Below are positions 1 to 9,269 of a stretch of 64,000 nucleotides of DNA, piece after piece. Numbering within the stretch: position 1 is the first letter of the stretch; each line of letters begins with the position of its first letter. The position numbers and the translations under genes were made by a program. A model generated the notes under the pieces. It worked only from the letters and a program-made list of their open reading frames with translations, did no database searches and was not told where the DNA came from. This DNA comes from Microbulbifer rhizosphaerae. GTDB lineage: Bacteria; Pseudomonadota; Gammaproteobacteria; Pseudomonadales; Cellvibrionaceae. The stretch is from contig NZ_JACHWZ010000016.1 of assembly GCF_014191725.1 (NCBI RefSeq), forward strand, positions 1 through 64,000. Reading direction: 5' to 3'.

Positions 1-89
1 AAACAGCCTTTCATGTCCTGACCCGAAGCCACTGACAGAGAGGAACAACGGAAAATGCAGTGCCAATAGTTGACAAGTCAATCCATATC

Positions 90-157
90 AGGAGCCTGCT
101 TGCAGGCGAACAGGAACCGAGCTCCGTAGCCTTTTCGCCTGCAAGCAGGCTCCTACA
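90..157. repeat. Palindromic intergenic repeat, family A
   Basis: The left arm AGGAGCCTGCTTGCAGGCGAA (split here as AGGAGCCTGC and TTGCAGGCGAA) is matched by an inverted right arm ending GGCTCCTACA. The same arms recur at 14902-14977, 16691-16712 (half), 23741-23882 (interrupted) and 57045-57113. It is a REP-like element; no coding sequence is visible in bases 1-250 around it. Confidence 0.85.
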
Positions 158-250
158 GGGGGATTCCGCTTAAACTTAGTGCCAGGTAAGCAAAAGCTAT
201 GCAGGAAAAGGGCGGATGGCTCCGCCCTCAAAGAATAAGCCAAACCACTA

Positions 251-837
251 TCAGTTGCTGCAGCTGCCGCTGAAGCAATCGTCGGAATGGCCAAAGCCGA
301 TAACGCCGTTGCAGTGCATGGTTTCCGAATAAGAGCCACCACCACAATCATCGTTGCCGTAGGTCGCGGTGTTGTAGTCCATATCTTCGGCCTGGCGGAT
401 TTCGCCGTTGACCAGCACGTAATCGAGAATGACATCCCGGCCGCTGCCATCGTTATCGAAACTCGACGTTAACGTTGCCGAAAGCAGAGCCGATATAGGT
501 GTAGTCCTGGCTGCTGGTGCTCAAGGTCCAGCCCGCAACCACGGTGCCGCCGACGATCAGATTGATGTGCTCACTGCCACTGGTACCGCGGGCGCGAACG
601 GCGATGGTGTCGCCGCCGCAACTGCCGCTAAAGCAATCGCCGGTTCCACCAACCGATAACCCCGTTGCAGTGCATGGTTTCGGAATAGGAACCGCCGCCG
701 CATTCGTCGTTGGCGTAAGTGGCCATGTTGTATTCCATGTTTTCCGCCTCGCGGGTTTCACCGTTGACGTACACATAATCGAGTATGACGTCGCGGTTGC
801 CACCGTCGTTGTCGAACTTTGTGGCTCCCCGCCACCG
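251..837 (-). pseudogene. Remnant of tandem CBM60-like xylan-binding modules
   Basis: Reading the minus strand through three frames gives two copies of a module with the segments FDNDGxxRDVILDYVxVNGE, ENMEYNMATY and CGGGSYSETMHCNGVIG, separated by DTIAVRARGTSGSEHINL and WTLSTSSQDYTY. These match what I know of Ca-dependent xylan-binding CBM60 modules at the C-terminus of xylanases. The frame breaks twice, near 650 and near 470, and the last frame ends at a TGA at 251-253. No catalytic domain or start lies upstream: the fragment stops at the operator of the divergent GH10 gene. It is probably the leftover 3' end of a xylanase gene. The family call is from motif recall; the frameshifts are read directly. 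Confidence 0.75.
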
Positions 838-840
838 GAT

Positions 841-854
841 TGTAAACGTTTACA
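841..854. promoter_or_regulatory. LacI-type operator TGTAAACGTTTACA before the GH10 gene
   Basis: This is a perfect 14-bp palindrome with the central CG of LacI-family operators. It is shared, with at most one end base changed, by sites before xylX, the xylose transporter and xylB. It lies about 110 bases upstream of the chosen GH10 start, so it probably brings the xylanase under the regulator encoded at 31415-32452. The binding protein is inferred from proximity. Confidence 0.75.
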
Positions 855-966
855 TTAAATGATAGCGTTAAAACCAGGTCGACGGCAGACCGAAAAGAAT
901 AAAACTGCGGCCGTCCAGCGTTTCCGGACGCCCCGCATTCACAGCGGTGAATCAGGGAGGGGAAAC

Positions 967-3306
967 ATGAGCGTTCATTCGCCGATGCCGGCGCACACCA
1001 GGCCTTTGTGGAAAACCATCTGCGCGGGCGCGCTGGCGCTTGCCTTCGCGGGCCAGGCCCAGGCCGCCGACGGCTGCGGTTATCGGGTCGACAGCGGCAC
1101 CCACGCCACCTGGCCCGGCGGCTACCAGGCCTGGGTCGAAATCGGCAACCAGTCCGGGGAGACCGCCACCAGCTTTGAGGTGCTGCTGGACACCGGCGGC
1201 ACCGCGATTACCGACGGCTCCCTGGCGAAATACCAGCCGACGGAAGGCGGTGGCTATCTGGTGAACGAGCCGAACTGGCTGCAGTGGCAACAGATACCGC
1301 CGGGCGCCAGCTACCGCTTCCACTTCAACGGCGAACCGGATTACACCGGGGTGACCCCCTACCTGATCTCCATCAATGGCAAGCCCTGCGACCGGGAGCC
1401 GCCGGAAGTCAGCCTTTCCGCCAGCGCCCGTTACTTTACCGCCGCGGGCACCCTGACCCTCACCGCAGAGGCGGCGGACAACACCGCGGTGCGCAAGGTG
1501 GTGTTCGCGCGGGACGGCGAGGTGATCGCCGAAGACTGGGAAGCGCCCTACCGACTCGAGCTGGCGATAGACGGCAGCGGCAACGGTCGTCACGTCTACA
1601 CCGCCACCGCCTACGATCCCGGCGGCAACAAGGCGGTCTCCGAACAATCCCGCCTACTGGTCGCCATCGGCGACAAGTTCTTCGGCACCGCGCCGGATGG
1701 CGAGCCGGACTACCCCCGGCTGGCCGATTACTTCGACCAGCTGACCCCGGGAAACGCCGGCAAATGGGCCAGCGTCGAGGGCAACCGCGACCAGATGAAC
1801 TGGCAGAATCTCGACACCGCCTACCAGTTCGCCCGCGATCACGGCCTGCGCTTCAAACTGCATACCTTCATCTGGGGCCAGCAGCAGCCGGGCTGGATCG
1901 GCGATCTGGCGCCGGAAGAGCAGCTGGCGGAAATCGACCAGTGGATGGCCGCGGTGGCGGAGCGCTACCCGGACCTGGAAATGATCGACGTGGTCAACGA
2001 GCCTCTGCACGCGCAGCCCACCTACAAGGCGGCCCTGGGCGGCGACGGGGAAACCGGCTGGGACTGGCTGATCAACGCCTTTGCCCTGGCCCGCGCGCAC
2101 TTTCCCGATGCCGAGTTGATCCTCAACGACTACAACATCCTGATCCTCGGGCAGTTCACTAACGACTACCTGGCGGTGATCGAACGGCTGCAGTCCCGCG
2201 GCCTGATCGACGGCATCGGCCTGCAGGCGCACTTCCTGGAACGCGCGGAGCTGCCGGTGGTGCAGTCCAACCTGGATGCCCTCGCCGCCACCGGCCTGCC
2301 CATCTACATCTCGGAACTGGAACTGAACTTCGCCGACGACGCGCGCCAGGCCAACGCCATGCGCGACCTGTTCAGTATTTTCTGGGAGCACCCGGCGGTG
2401 GTGGGCGTCACCCACTGGGGCTACCTCGAGGGCAGAATGTGGCGGGAGAACGGCTACCTGCTGCGCGCCGATGGCACCGAGCGGCCCGCGCTCCAGTGGC
2501 TGACCTGCTATCTGGCCGGCGGCGTCTGCGACCACCTGGTGCCGGAATACATTCCCGCCGGCTGGAGCGGCGGCGAATACGGCCTCACCCTGGAGGCGGA
2601 ACTCTACGACGAAGGCCAGGGGCTGATCGCCTCCGGCAATCAAGTGGCCTTCACCGACGACGGCGACTGGATCGCGTTTCGCGACGTGGAATTCCAGCAG
2701 GGCTGGGACACCTTCCAGGTCCACTACGCCAAGGGCAACGAGGCCGTGGGCAGTATCTCCGTTCACCTCGACGACCTCGCCAGCGACCCGGTACTGACCC
2801 TTCCCCTGGAGCCCACCGGAGGCTGGGGCAGCTCCTCCACCCTGGAAGTACCCTGGGCGCCGCTTGCCGGCACCCACGATGTGTATATCCGCTTCAACGA
2901 CACCTGGGGCGTGGCCAACGTCGACTGGCTGCGCATCGGCAAGCCGGAACCGGTGCCCGACACCAACCTGGTGACGGACGGCGGTTTCGAGGGCGATGCC
3001 CCCTCCGGCTGGCAGTCCTGGGCCGGCGCCGCGCTGTCGCTTTCCCGTGACCGCGCCTACGCCGGCAAACAGAGCCTGTTGGCCGGCGAGCGCGGCAACA
3101 GCAACCAGTTCGCCGTCTACAACCTGACCGGCAAAGTGAACCCCGGCAGCACCTACGCGGTAAGCGCGCAGGTGCTGCATACCGGCGACACCGCGGACAC
3201 CGTGCGTCTGGCGGCCAAAGTGGAGTGCTCCGTGGAAACGGTGCCGGATGGACACAGCACCTTCCCCTGGCTCGACAACAACACCGCCGTCGCGCCCGGC
3301 GAGTAG
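967..3306 (+). CDS. Secreted multimodular GH10 endo-beta-1,4-xylanase, cut by an in-frame TAG
   Basis: This enzyme cleaves internal beta-1,4 bonds of xylan outside the cell. The start at 967 follows a GGGAGGGG ribosome site; the open frame extends upstream to 859 but that part has no signal-like sequence. From this start: signal peptide 1-33, CBM2-like module 36-137, an Ig-like module 140-235, the GH10 domain about 237-535, a CBM6-like module about 544-660, and a CBM4/9-like module from 668. The acid/base is Glu345 in VVNEPLH and the nucleophile Glu450 in ISELELN; both are present. Translation stops at codon 780 (TAG, 3304-3306) inside the first CBM4/9 module, in the context APGE-stop-TQLS, where relatives typically have GEWTQLS. 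The frame stays open afterwards to 3894. The catalytic part should be functional; only the C-terminal binding modules are affected. Confidence 0.93.
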   Translation: MSVHSPMPAHTRPLWKTICAGALALAFAGQAQAADGCGYRVDSGTHATWPGGYQAWVEIGNQSGETATSFEVLLDTGGTAITDGSLAKYQPTEGGGYLVNEPNWLQWQQIPPGASYRFHFNGEPDYTGVTPYLISINGKPCDREPPEVSLSASARYFTAAGTLTLTAEAADNTAVRKVVFARDGEVIAEDWEAPYRLELAIDGSGNGRHVYTATAYDPGGNKAVSEQSRLLVAIGDKFFGTAPDGEPDYPRLADYFDQLTPGNAGKWASVEGNRDQMNWQNLDTAYQFARDHGLRFKLHTFIWGQQQPGWIGDLAPEEQLAEIDQWMAAVAERYPDLEMIDVVNEPLHAQPTYKAALGGDGETGWDWLINAFALARAHFPDAELILNDYNILILGQFTNDYLAVIERLQSRGLIDGIGLQAHFLERAELPVVQSNLDALAATGLPIYISELELNFADDARQANAMRDLFSIFWEHPAVVGVTHWGYLEGRMWRENGYLLRADGTERPALQWLTCYLAGGVCDHLVPEYIPAGWSGGEYGLTLEAELYDEGQGLIASGNQVAFTDDGDWIAFRDVEFQQGWDTFQVHYAKGNEAVGSISVHLDDLASDPVLTLPLEPTGGWGSSSTLEVPWAPLAGTHDVYIRFNDTWGVANVDWLRIGKPEPVPDTNLVTDGGFEGDAPSGWQSWAGAALSLSRDRAYAGKQSLLAGERGNSNQFAVYNLTGKVNPGSTYAVSAQVLHTGDTADTVRLAAKVECSVETVPDGHSTFPWLDNNTAVAPGE

Positions 3307-3894
3307 ACCCAGCTGTCCGCCAACCTGGTGATCCCCGACTGCGAACTCGTCGACGTGGCGATCTTTTTCGAGGGCACATCCGCCGGCGTGGATGTGTATC
3401 TCGACGAGGTACAGGTACTGCCCCCGCCGGATGGCAACCTGGTGGTCGACGGCGGCTTCGAGGGCACGGCACTGGCGGCCGGCTGGAGCGCATGGTGGAC
3501 TGGCGGCACCGGCCTGGCGCTCACCGGTGAACAGGCCACGGAGGGAACCCAGAGCCTGCGCGTACACAACCGGGCTGAAAACTCCAACCCGTCCTACGAC
3601 CTTAGCGGGCTGTTGGAAAACGGCAGCAGCTACGCCGTAAGCGCCCAGGTGCGGCACACGGGTCCGGCGGATACGCGGGTCAGCCTGACCGCCAAACTGG
3701 CCTGCAGCGACGGCGACAGCTATATCGGCCTCGCCGACAACAGCGCCGTGGCCGCTGATACCTGGACCCCGTTGTCCGGCACTTTGGAAGTGCCGGCGGA
3801 CTGCAGCCCCGGCGAAGCGCGTATCTATTTCGAAAATACGCCGCTGGAAATAGAGACGCTGTATCTCGACGAGGTTTCGGTAACCGCCATGTAG
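3307..3894 (+). pseudogene. In-frame continuation of the GH10 xylanase: rest of CBM4/9 module 1 plus module 2
   Basis: The reading frame of the GH10 gene continues without further stops for 195 codons. It completes the first CBM4/9-like module (ending YLDEVQVLP) and encodes a second copy that starts NLVVDGGFEG and ends YLDEVSVTAM. Module 1 starts NLVTDGGFEG, so the two are paralogous. With readthrough the protein would be 975 residues. A single TGG-to-TAG change would explain the stop. The final codons ATG TAG fall at the edge of a palindromic repeat, which supplies the stop. Without suppression this part is silent unless an internal start is used, for which I see no ribosome site. Confidence 0.85.
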
Positions 3895-3985
3895 GAGCGG
3901 GCCATGCCCGCGCCCCTGGGAACGCCGAGCCCCAGCTCGGCAAGCGGGCCCCAGGCCCGCAATCGCGGGCACGGCTACCCCTACA
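3890..3985. repeat. Palindromic repeat with nested second repeat
   Basis: The outer arms read TGTAGGAGCGGGC and, inverted, ending CCCTACA. An inner unit CGAGCCCCAGCTCGGCAAGC resembles family D (GCTTGCGGAGCTGGAGCTCC) found at 20458, 27546, 31371 and 52172. The element fills the space between the GH10 and esterase genes and its TAG ends the xylanase frame. Confidence 0.75.
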
Positions 3986-4001
3986 AGGTGTAAAAAACAC
4001 G

Positions 4002-5930
4002 ATGGATGTATCGATGAAACGCTTTAAAAAACCATTGATTCCACTGCTGATTTCCAGCCTTTTTTCACTGGCAGCCAATGCCGATATCCGCCTGCCAAAA
4101 CTGATCGGCGACGGCATGGTCCTGCAGCGGAATGCGGAGGTGAAAATCTGGGGCTGGGCCGATCCGGGGGAAAAGGTCTCCGTGCAGTTCAGCGGCCGCC
4201 GGCACACTGCAGTCGCCAACCGCGAGGGCGCATGGCAGGTGATGTTCAAGAACCTGAAAGCCGGCGGCCCCCACACCATGGAAATCCGCGGCGACAACGC
4301 CATCTCCATCGAAGACGTTCTGGTGGGCGATGTATGGCTCTGCTCCGGCCAGTCAAACATGGAGTACCCCCTGTCCCGGCTCGCCCACCACTACGGGGAT
4401 GAAATCGCCTCGGCCGACAATCCCTTTATCCGCCAATTCCTGGTGCCGCAACACTACAGCTTCAAAACACCGGAAACGGATCTGGAATCCGGCGAATGGA
4501 AAAAAGCCACCCCGGAAAATGTTCTCAAGTTTTCCGCGGTCGCCTATTTTTTTGCAGAGGAAACCTATAAAGAACAGCGGATTCCCATCGGCCTGATCAA
4601 CGCCAGCCTGGGCGGCTCCCCCGCGGAGGCCTGGCTCAGCGAGGAGGCCCTGAAATCCTTTCCCGGGCACTTCGCCGAACTGCAGCGCTTCAAGAGCGAT
4701 GAGCTGATCGCGGAGATCGAGCAGTCGGACCGCAAGCGCATCGACAGTTGGTATCAGCAGGCAAACCAGCGGGACAAGGGCCTGCGCGATTCCAAGACAC
4801 TGTGGCACAGCATGCGCATACCGGGCTACTGGGCGGATACCCAACTGGGCGACACCAACGGCATTGTCTGGTTCAGGAAGGAAGTCGAGGTGCCCCAGCG
4901 CCTGGCGGACAGGGAGGCCACCCTGGTCCTCGGCCGTATCGTCGACGCGGACACCACCACTATCAATGGCGAGGAAGTGGGCAGCACCGGCTACCAGTAC
5001 CCGCAGCGGAGATACCGGGTGCCGGCGGGGCTGCTCAAGGCCGGCGCCAACACCATCGACATACGCGTGACGAATGAGAGGGGCCGCGGCGGCTTCGTGC
5101 CGGAGAAGACCTACGCACTGCTTATCGACGACGAACGCATAGAGCTCAGCGGCGAGTGGCAGTACCGCCTGGGCACCGCCATGCCGTCGCTGGCGGGACA
5201 GACCTTCGTGCGCTGGAAGCCGGGCGGTCTCTACCAGGGTATGATTCACCCGCTGCTGAACTACCGGATCAAGGGCGCCCTCTGGTACCAGGGCGAATCC
5301 AACGCCGGCCGTCCCAGGGAATATGAAGCACTTCTGCCTGCACTGATCCGCGACTGGAGAGACAACTGGAAGCTGGGTGACTTCCCCTTCCTGTTCGTGC
5401 AGCTGGCCAACTTTATGCCGGCGAAGGAAGAACCCTCGGAAAGCAACTGGGCGATGCTGCGGGAGTCGCAGCGCAAAACCCTGAGGCTGCCGAACACGGC
5501 GATGGCGGTGATTATCGACGTTGGCGAATGGAACGATGTGCACCCGGTGAACAAAAAAGCCGTCGGCGAGCGGCTGGCGTTGGCCGCGCGCAGGGTGGCC
5601 TATGGCGATAAAGAAATTGTCTTCTCCGGGCCAAGTTTTGAATCCATGGAAGTGGCGGGCAACAAAATCCAGCTCAGCTTCGGCAATACCGGCAGCGGCC
5701 TGGTCGCCAAAGGCGGCGGCCCACTCAAATATTTTTCCATCGCAGGAGAGGACAAACACTTTGTCTGGGCCCAAGCCGAAATAAAAGACGACCGGGTGAT
5801 CGTCTGGAGCGACAAGGTTCCCGAGCCGGTGGCAGTCCGCTATGCCTGGGCGGACAACCCCGAGGGGGCGAACCTCTTTAACCGCGAAGGGCTGCCGGCC
5901 TCCCCTTTCCGTACAGACAACTGGCCATAG
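4002..5930 (+). CDS. Sialate O-acetylesterase-like SGNH carbohydrate esterase
   Basis: The 642-residue protein has the layout of the sialate O-acetylesterase family (SASA/DUF303). There is a signal peptide (about 1-27), an N-terminal beta domain, the nucleophile Ser118 in CSGQSNMEY, a galactose-binding-like insert around 285-375 (WFRKEVEVP to RGRGGF), and a C-terminal block with the Asp/His pair D512-x-H514 in NDVHPVNK. Family members in plant polysaccharide loci often deacetylate xylan, xyloglucan or their oligosaccharides rather than sialate. Placement just after a GH10 xylanase and before a GH115 glucuronidase supports acetyl-xylan as the substrate; this is inference. The start at 4002 follows AAGGTG; an in-frame ATG at 4014 is an alternative. 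Confidence 0.88.
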   Translation: MDVSMKRFKKPLIPLLISSLFSLAANADIRLPKLIGDGMVLQRNAEVKIWGWADPGEKVSVQFSGRRHTAVANREGAWQVMFKNLKAGGPHTMEIRGDNAISIEDVLVGDVWLCSGQSNMEYPLSRLAHHYGDEIASADNPFIRQFLVPQHYSFKTPETDLESGEWKKATPENVLKFSAVAYFFAEETYKEQRIPIGLINASLGGSPAEAWLSEEALKSFPGHFAELQRFKSDELIAEIEQSDRKRIDSWYQQANQRDKGLRDSKTLWHSMRIPGYWADTQLGDTNGIVWFRKEVEVPQRLADREATLVLGRIVDADTTTINGEEVGSTGYQYPQRRYRVPAGLLKAGANTIDIRVTNERGRGGFVPEKTYALLIDDERIELSGEWQYRLGTAMPSLAGQTFVRWKPGGLYQGMIHPLLNYRIKGALWYQGESNAGRPREYEALLPALIRDWRDNWKLGDFPFLFVQLANFMPAKEEPSESNWAMLRESQRKTLRLPNTAMAVIIDVGEWNDVHPVNKKAVGERLALAARRVAYGDKEIVFSGPSFESMEVAGNKIQLSFGNTGSGLVAKGGGPLKYFSIAGEDKHFVWAQAEIKDDRVIVWSDKVPEPVAVRYAWADNPEGANLFNREGLPASPFRTDNWP

Positions 5931-6012
5931 AGATAAGGCCTGGCAAAACTGGATAGGAATATTCGAAATAAGGCCCGGCGCACAATGGCGCTAAGATAAG
6001 CCGCTTCTCCCT

Positions 6013-6090
6013 GTAGGATGGGCAAAGGAGCGCAGCGACGTGCCCATCTTCCAAGGCCTTGATGGGCACGCTACGCTTTGCCCATCCTAC
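6013..6090. repeat. Palindromic intergenic repeat, family B
   Basis: Arms GTAGGATGGGCAAAGGAGCG and the inverted CTTTGCCCATCCTAC enclose the spacer CCAAGGCCTTG. Related copies are at 20405-20438, 25886-26030 and 57504-57564. It lies between two convergent genes (esterase and GH115) and could form a strong hairpin in either transcript. Confidence 0.85.
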
Positions 6091-6135
6091 GAAAATTGCC
6101 CTGCCGACCCTTAACTTAGTGCCTTGAGGTCCGGC

Positions 6136-9012
6136 CTAGTTAACACGCACACTCTCCGGCGGCCCCAGGTAGCTGGGCTGGAGACCGCCGGTGTCGATAA
6201 CGATTTTCTGCAGGGTAACCGCCGGGTCCAGGGCGTAGAGGCGCAGCCTGTGCAATCCGGGTTTGGTGACCTGCAGGCGGCTTTTCGCCAGGCGCACACC
6301 GTCGCTGACTTCCCGAGCCCACTGGCGCTGGTCCAAACCTTCGAGCAGGTTCACAACCTGCGGTTTGCCGCCATCCAGCGCCAGCGCGTAGCGCAGGCCG
6401 CGCCCGGGCACGATTGCCTGTGTCGGGGCGAAGTAGCCGCTCACTTCGAATTCACCCGCAGAGAAGAAATAGATGTCGTACTCGAGCCAGGGCGCGTGTT
6501 GCGGCTGGTCGAAACTCCCGTCAGTAACCGGGAATATCGACATGGAGGAGCGGGTGCGCCCGTGCCCGGGAATTTCCTCCCAGGCGATGCCGTCCGCCCC
6601 GCCCTTGCGGCTGAAGTGGCCGGCCTCGATGGACACATAGCCGTTCGCCTCGACGAAGCCCCTGGCCGCGCGCTCCTGTTGCGGCGATGGATTGAAGGCG
6701 CTGACCCCCACGCGGGCGCCGCCCCAGCCGGTGCCGGTGATATGCACATGACCCTCGCTGCGGCCGACGGGCGCCGCATCCCAGTCGATACTCACTTCCA
6801 GGGTTTCGCTCACCTTCACACTGCCCTCGACCCGGCTCACGCGAATCCAGGGCGCGCTGCTGTCTATCTTGAAATCGAAAGGCGCGGTGCCGCGGTTGTA
6901 GATTTCCAGGCGGCGGCCGGGCTGGCCGTAGGGGCTGAATTCCGGCAATTGGTAATGACCGGGTTCCGGCCAGGCGCGGGCCATCCCCTCCACCGCCACG
7001 CCCATATCCGGCTGACCGTGTGGCTCGTAGCTATGCAGCATCGGTAGGGTGTTGGCGGGCGGGTTGTTCCAGTGGGTGTAGCCTATCCTGGGCTGGGACA
7101 TCATGTGATTCCACTTGCCGCCGGCCAGTTCCCGGTGGAAGTAGTCCTCCAGCAAACTGTCCTGCTGAAACAGTTCCCGGGCCCTGTCGGCCCACACCTG
7201 CGCCTCGGCGCGGCCCTGGCGGGCATAGAGGCGGTTGCGCGCGGTGGCGATGTACATTTTGCTGATGGTCTCAGTGGCCTTTACCGGGTGCAGCACCAGT
7301 TGATAGAAGGCATCGCGACGGCTTTGCGGCAGCTTGCCATACAGGGCTTCGGCCCTGTCCACCAGTTGGTCCAGCTCCGCCTCGATCCGCTCCGCCTCGC
7401 GGTAGTGCAGCAAACTGTAGGTATCCGCATCCTGCTGCTCCGGCTTGCGACGGCCGTTGTGGCGGGTGTAACCACTCACAAGCGCCTCGATTTCCTCCGC
7501 ATATTCGGCGCCAAATTCGCGCGCGGCCCAGAGGCGGCCGAACTCCCGCAGTCGCTCTCTGGGCCAGGATTCCGGGCTCCAGGCCAGGCGCAGGAAAAAC
7601 TCGGTGGGAAATTCCATCGGCTTGAGGTCGCCGACGTTGACTATCCAGATCTTCTTCGCCTCGTAGGCCTGGGCCAGGTTCATCTGCTCCCATACCTTGG
7701 CGATGGGCACCGTATTGATCCAGCGGTAGGAGCGCGGGCCGCCCACATAGTCGAAGTGGTAATAGACACCGGCGCCGCCGCTGCGCCCACGCTCGTCCGG
7801 TGTGGGTAGGCGGCGGATATTGCCCCAGTTGTCGTCGGACCAAAGCAGGGTCACGTCTTCGGGTACGCGCATGCCCTTTTCGTAGAAACCCTGCACCTCC
7901 TTGTAGAGGGCCCAGACCTGGGGCACGCGGCGCGGATCGCCAAAAGCCCCCGTGAGGATTTCGCGCTGGTCGTCCACGACCTGCTCCAACAGCGCTACGT
8001 TCTGGCCCTCGCTCATGGGCTCGTCTTCCTGGCCGCGCATGCCGAGGGTGTAGATGCTCTCGTAGGGTTTGTTGCGCTCTACCCCATCCTTCCAGAAGTC
8101 GCGGATTTTTTCTGCGTTGCTGGAGTACTCCCAAGGCCCCTCGCCGTAGCGGTTCCACTCCTTGTCCGCGCGCATCATCGGCTCGTGGTGGGAGGTTCCC
8201 ATGACGATGCCGTACTCGTCGGCGAGGATCATGTTCTGCGGATCGTCGTCGGCGAAGGCGTTGTTCCACATGGCCGGCCACAAATAATTGGCCTTCAGAC
8301 GTAGCAGCAGTTCGAACACCTTTTCGTAGAAGTCGTGGTTGTAGTCGCCGAAGGTTTCTTTGACCCAGCCGCTCAGCGCCGGCGCCTCGTCGTTGAGGAA
8401 GATGCCGCGGTATTGGACCGCGGGAGCATCCTGCACAAGGATATTGGCGCGCGCATAGAGGCGCGGCTTTTTCTCGGGCGGCAGGTCCGCCCACCAGTGC
8501 CAGGGGGAGACACCTATCTGCTCGCTGAGGTCGTAGATGCCATAGATGGTGCCGCGCTTGTCGCTGCCGGCGATCACCAGCGCGCGTTCCACACCGGGCA
8601 GTGGTTGCTGCACGGTCTCGATGTGGTAGCCCTCCCAGCGACCGGAGATGGCGGCGGGGTCGATCTTGCCGCTGGCGATCAGTTGGTCTATCAGTGCGCT
8701 CCTGCCGATGGTGCCGGCGATTACCGCGTGTTTTTCGCCGGTTTGCGATGCCGCCTGGCGGATTCGCGGGCGCTGACCTGTGACCCGTTCCAGGTCACTG
8801 GCCAAGGTGGCAGCCGCTCGCTGTACGCCCTCGTGATCGGCACTGTCCACATACAGGCCGGCGCCGTGCAGTTGCACTGCGCCGGGTTGCGATTCGGTAG
8901 TAACGTAAGGGGCGCCGCCCAGGGCCAGGACGGCGGGAGTGAGCAGAGTGCCGATAAGGAACAGCAGAATTTTGGCGAAGCTCCGGGCTGGTAGCAATCT
9001 CACTCGCGGCAT
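6136..9012 (-). CDS. GH115 xylan alpha-1,2-glucuronidase
   Basis: GH115 enzymes remove (4-O-methyl-)glucuronic acid side chains from polymeric glucuronoxylan. The protein has the family's conserved blocks RGIFLNDEAPALSGW, RLKANYLWPAMWNNAF, GIVMGTSHHEPMMRA and LWSDDNWGN, and about 958 residues, typical for the family. A hydrophobic signal (LLPARSFAKILLFLIG...) sits at the N-terminus, so it acts in the periplasm or outside. The frame begins at 9024, but the ATG at 9012 has a better-spaced TGGAG and was chosen. The last ~150 residues form the usual C-terminal beta domain. Upstream lies a large hairpin element; no copy of the TGTAAACGTTTACA operator is seen here. Confidence 0.95.
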   Translation of the reverse strand: MPRVRLLPARSFAKILLFLIGTLLTPAVLALGGAPYVTTESQPGAVQLHGAGLYVDSADHEGVQRAAATLASDLERVTGQRPRIRQAASQTGEKHAVIAGTIGRSALIDQLIASGKIDPAAISGRWEGYHIETVQQPLPGVERALVIAGSDKRGTIYGIYDLSEQIGVSPWHWWADLPPEKKPRLYARANILVQDAPAVQYRGIFLNDEAPALSGWVKETFGDYNHDFYEKVFELLLRLKANYLWPAMWNNAFADDDPQNMILADEYGIVMGTSHHEPMMRADKEWNRYGEGPWEYSSNAEKIRDFWKDGVERNKPYESIYTLGMRGQEDEPMSEGQNVALLEQVVDDQREILTGAFGDPRRVPQVWALYKEVQGFYEKGMRVPEDVTLLWSDDNWGNIRRLPTPDERGRSGGAGVYYHFDYVGGPRSYRWINTVPIAKVWEQMNLAQAYEAKKIWIVNVGDLKPMEFPTEFFLRLAWSPESWPRERLREFGRLWAAREFGAEYAEEIEALVSGYTRHNGRRKPEQQDADTYSLLHYREAERIEAELDQLVDRAEALYGKLPQSRRDAFYQLVLHPVKATETISKMYIATARNRLYARQGRAEAQVWADRARELFQQDSLLEDYFHRELAGGKWNHMMSQPRIGYTHWNNPPANTLPMLHSYEPHGQPDMGVAVEGMARAWPEPGHYQLPEFSPYGQPGRRLEIYNRGTAPFDFKIDSSAPWIRVSRVEGSVKVSETLEVSIDWDAAPVGRSEGHVHITGTGWGGARVGVSAFNPSPQQERAARGFVEANGYVSIEAGHFSRKGGADGIAWEEIPGHGRTRSSMSIFPVTDGSFDQPQHAPWLEYDIYFFSAGEFEVSGYFAPTQAIVPGRGLRYALALDGGKPQVVNLLEGLDQRQWAREVSDGVRLAKSRLQVTKPGLHRLRLYALDPAVTLQKIVIDTGGLQPSYLGPPESVRVN

Positions 9013-9086
9013 TTTTTTCTCCATCTCCGGTTGCGATTTATATTGTGAGCGTTGTTCGCATCGCCGGCACCCGCTCTTCGTTACTA

Positions 9087-9269
9087 GTGGTGTAAGGTAC
9101 TAATTGTGTATATCAGCGGGCCGCTAAGCGGCCCGCCCGAAGGGAGCCCCCCAAATCGTCCACAGCTGCGTTGCAGCTCTTGAAAATGGAATGACCATTC
9201 CCTGCGAGCTGCGCCTAACTGTGAACAATTTGGGGGGCTCTGATATACACAATTAGTACCTTACACCAC
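9087..9269. mobile_element. MITE-like 183-bp hairpin with 30-bp perfect terminal inverted repeats
   Basis: Bases 9087-9116 and 9240-9269 are exact inverted repeats (GTGGTGTAAGGTACTAATTG... and its complement). The inverted symmetry continues imperfectly inward through GAGCCCCCCAAAT and a block beginning CACAG. The left arm carries an extra small hairpin, GCGGGCCGCTAAGCGGCCCGC. ACTAG is found on both sides, just outside, and may be a target duplication, although ACTAGT is itself palindromic. No ORF is inside. The rest of the 9025-9565 intergenic stretch, between the divergent GH115 and aldo/keto reductase genes, shows nothing else I can name. Confidence 0.7.

Noticed and set aside
859-966. Upstream start of the GH10 gene at 859
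   Set aside because: The added residues are not signal-like, whereas the ATG at 967 has a GGGAGGGG site and a proper signal peptide.
3304-3306. TAG as programmed pyrrolysine or other recoding
   Set aside because: No pyl genes or recoding element are visible, and the site fits a simple Trp-to-stop change.
1654-3972. Long minus-strand open frame (772 codons) under the GH10 gene
   Set aside because: It is the antisense shadow of a high-GC gene; the plus strand has clear GH10 and CBM motifs and a ribosome site, the minus frame has none.
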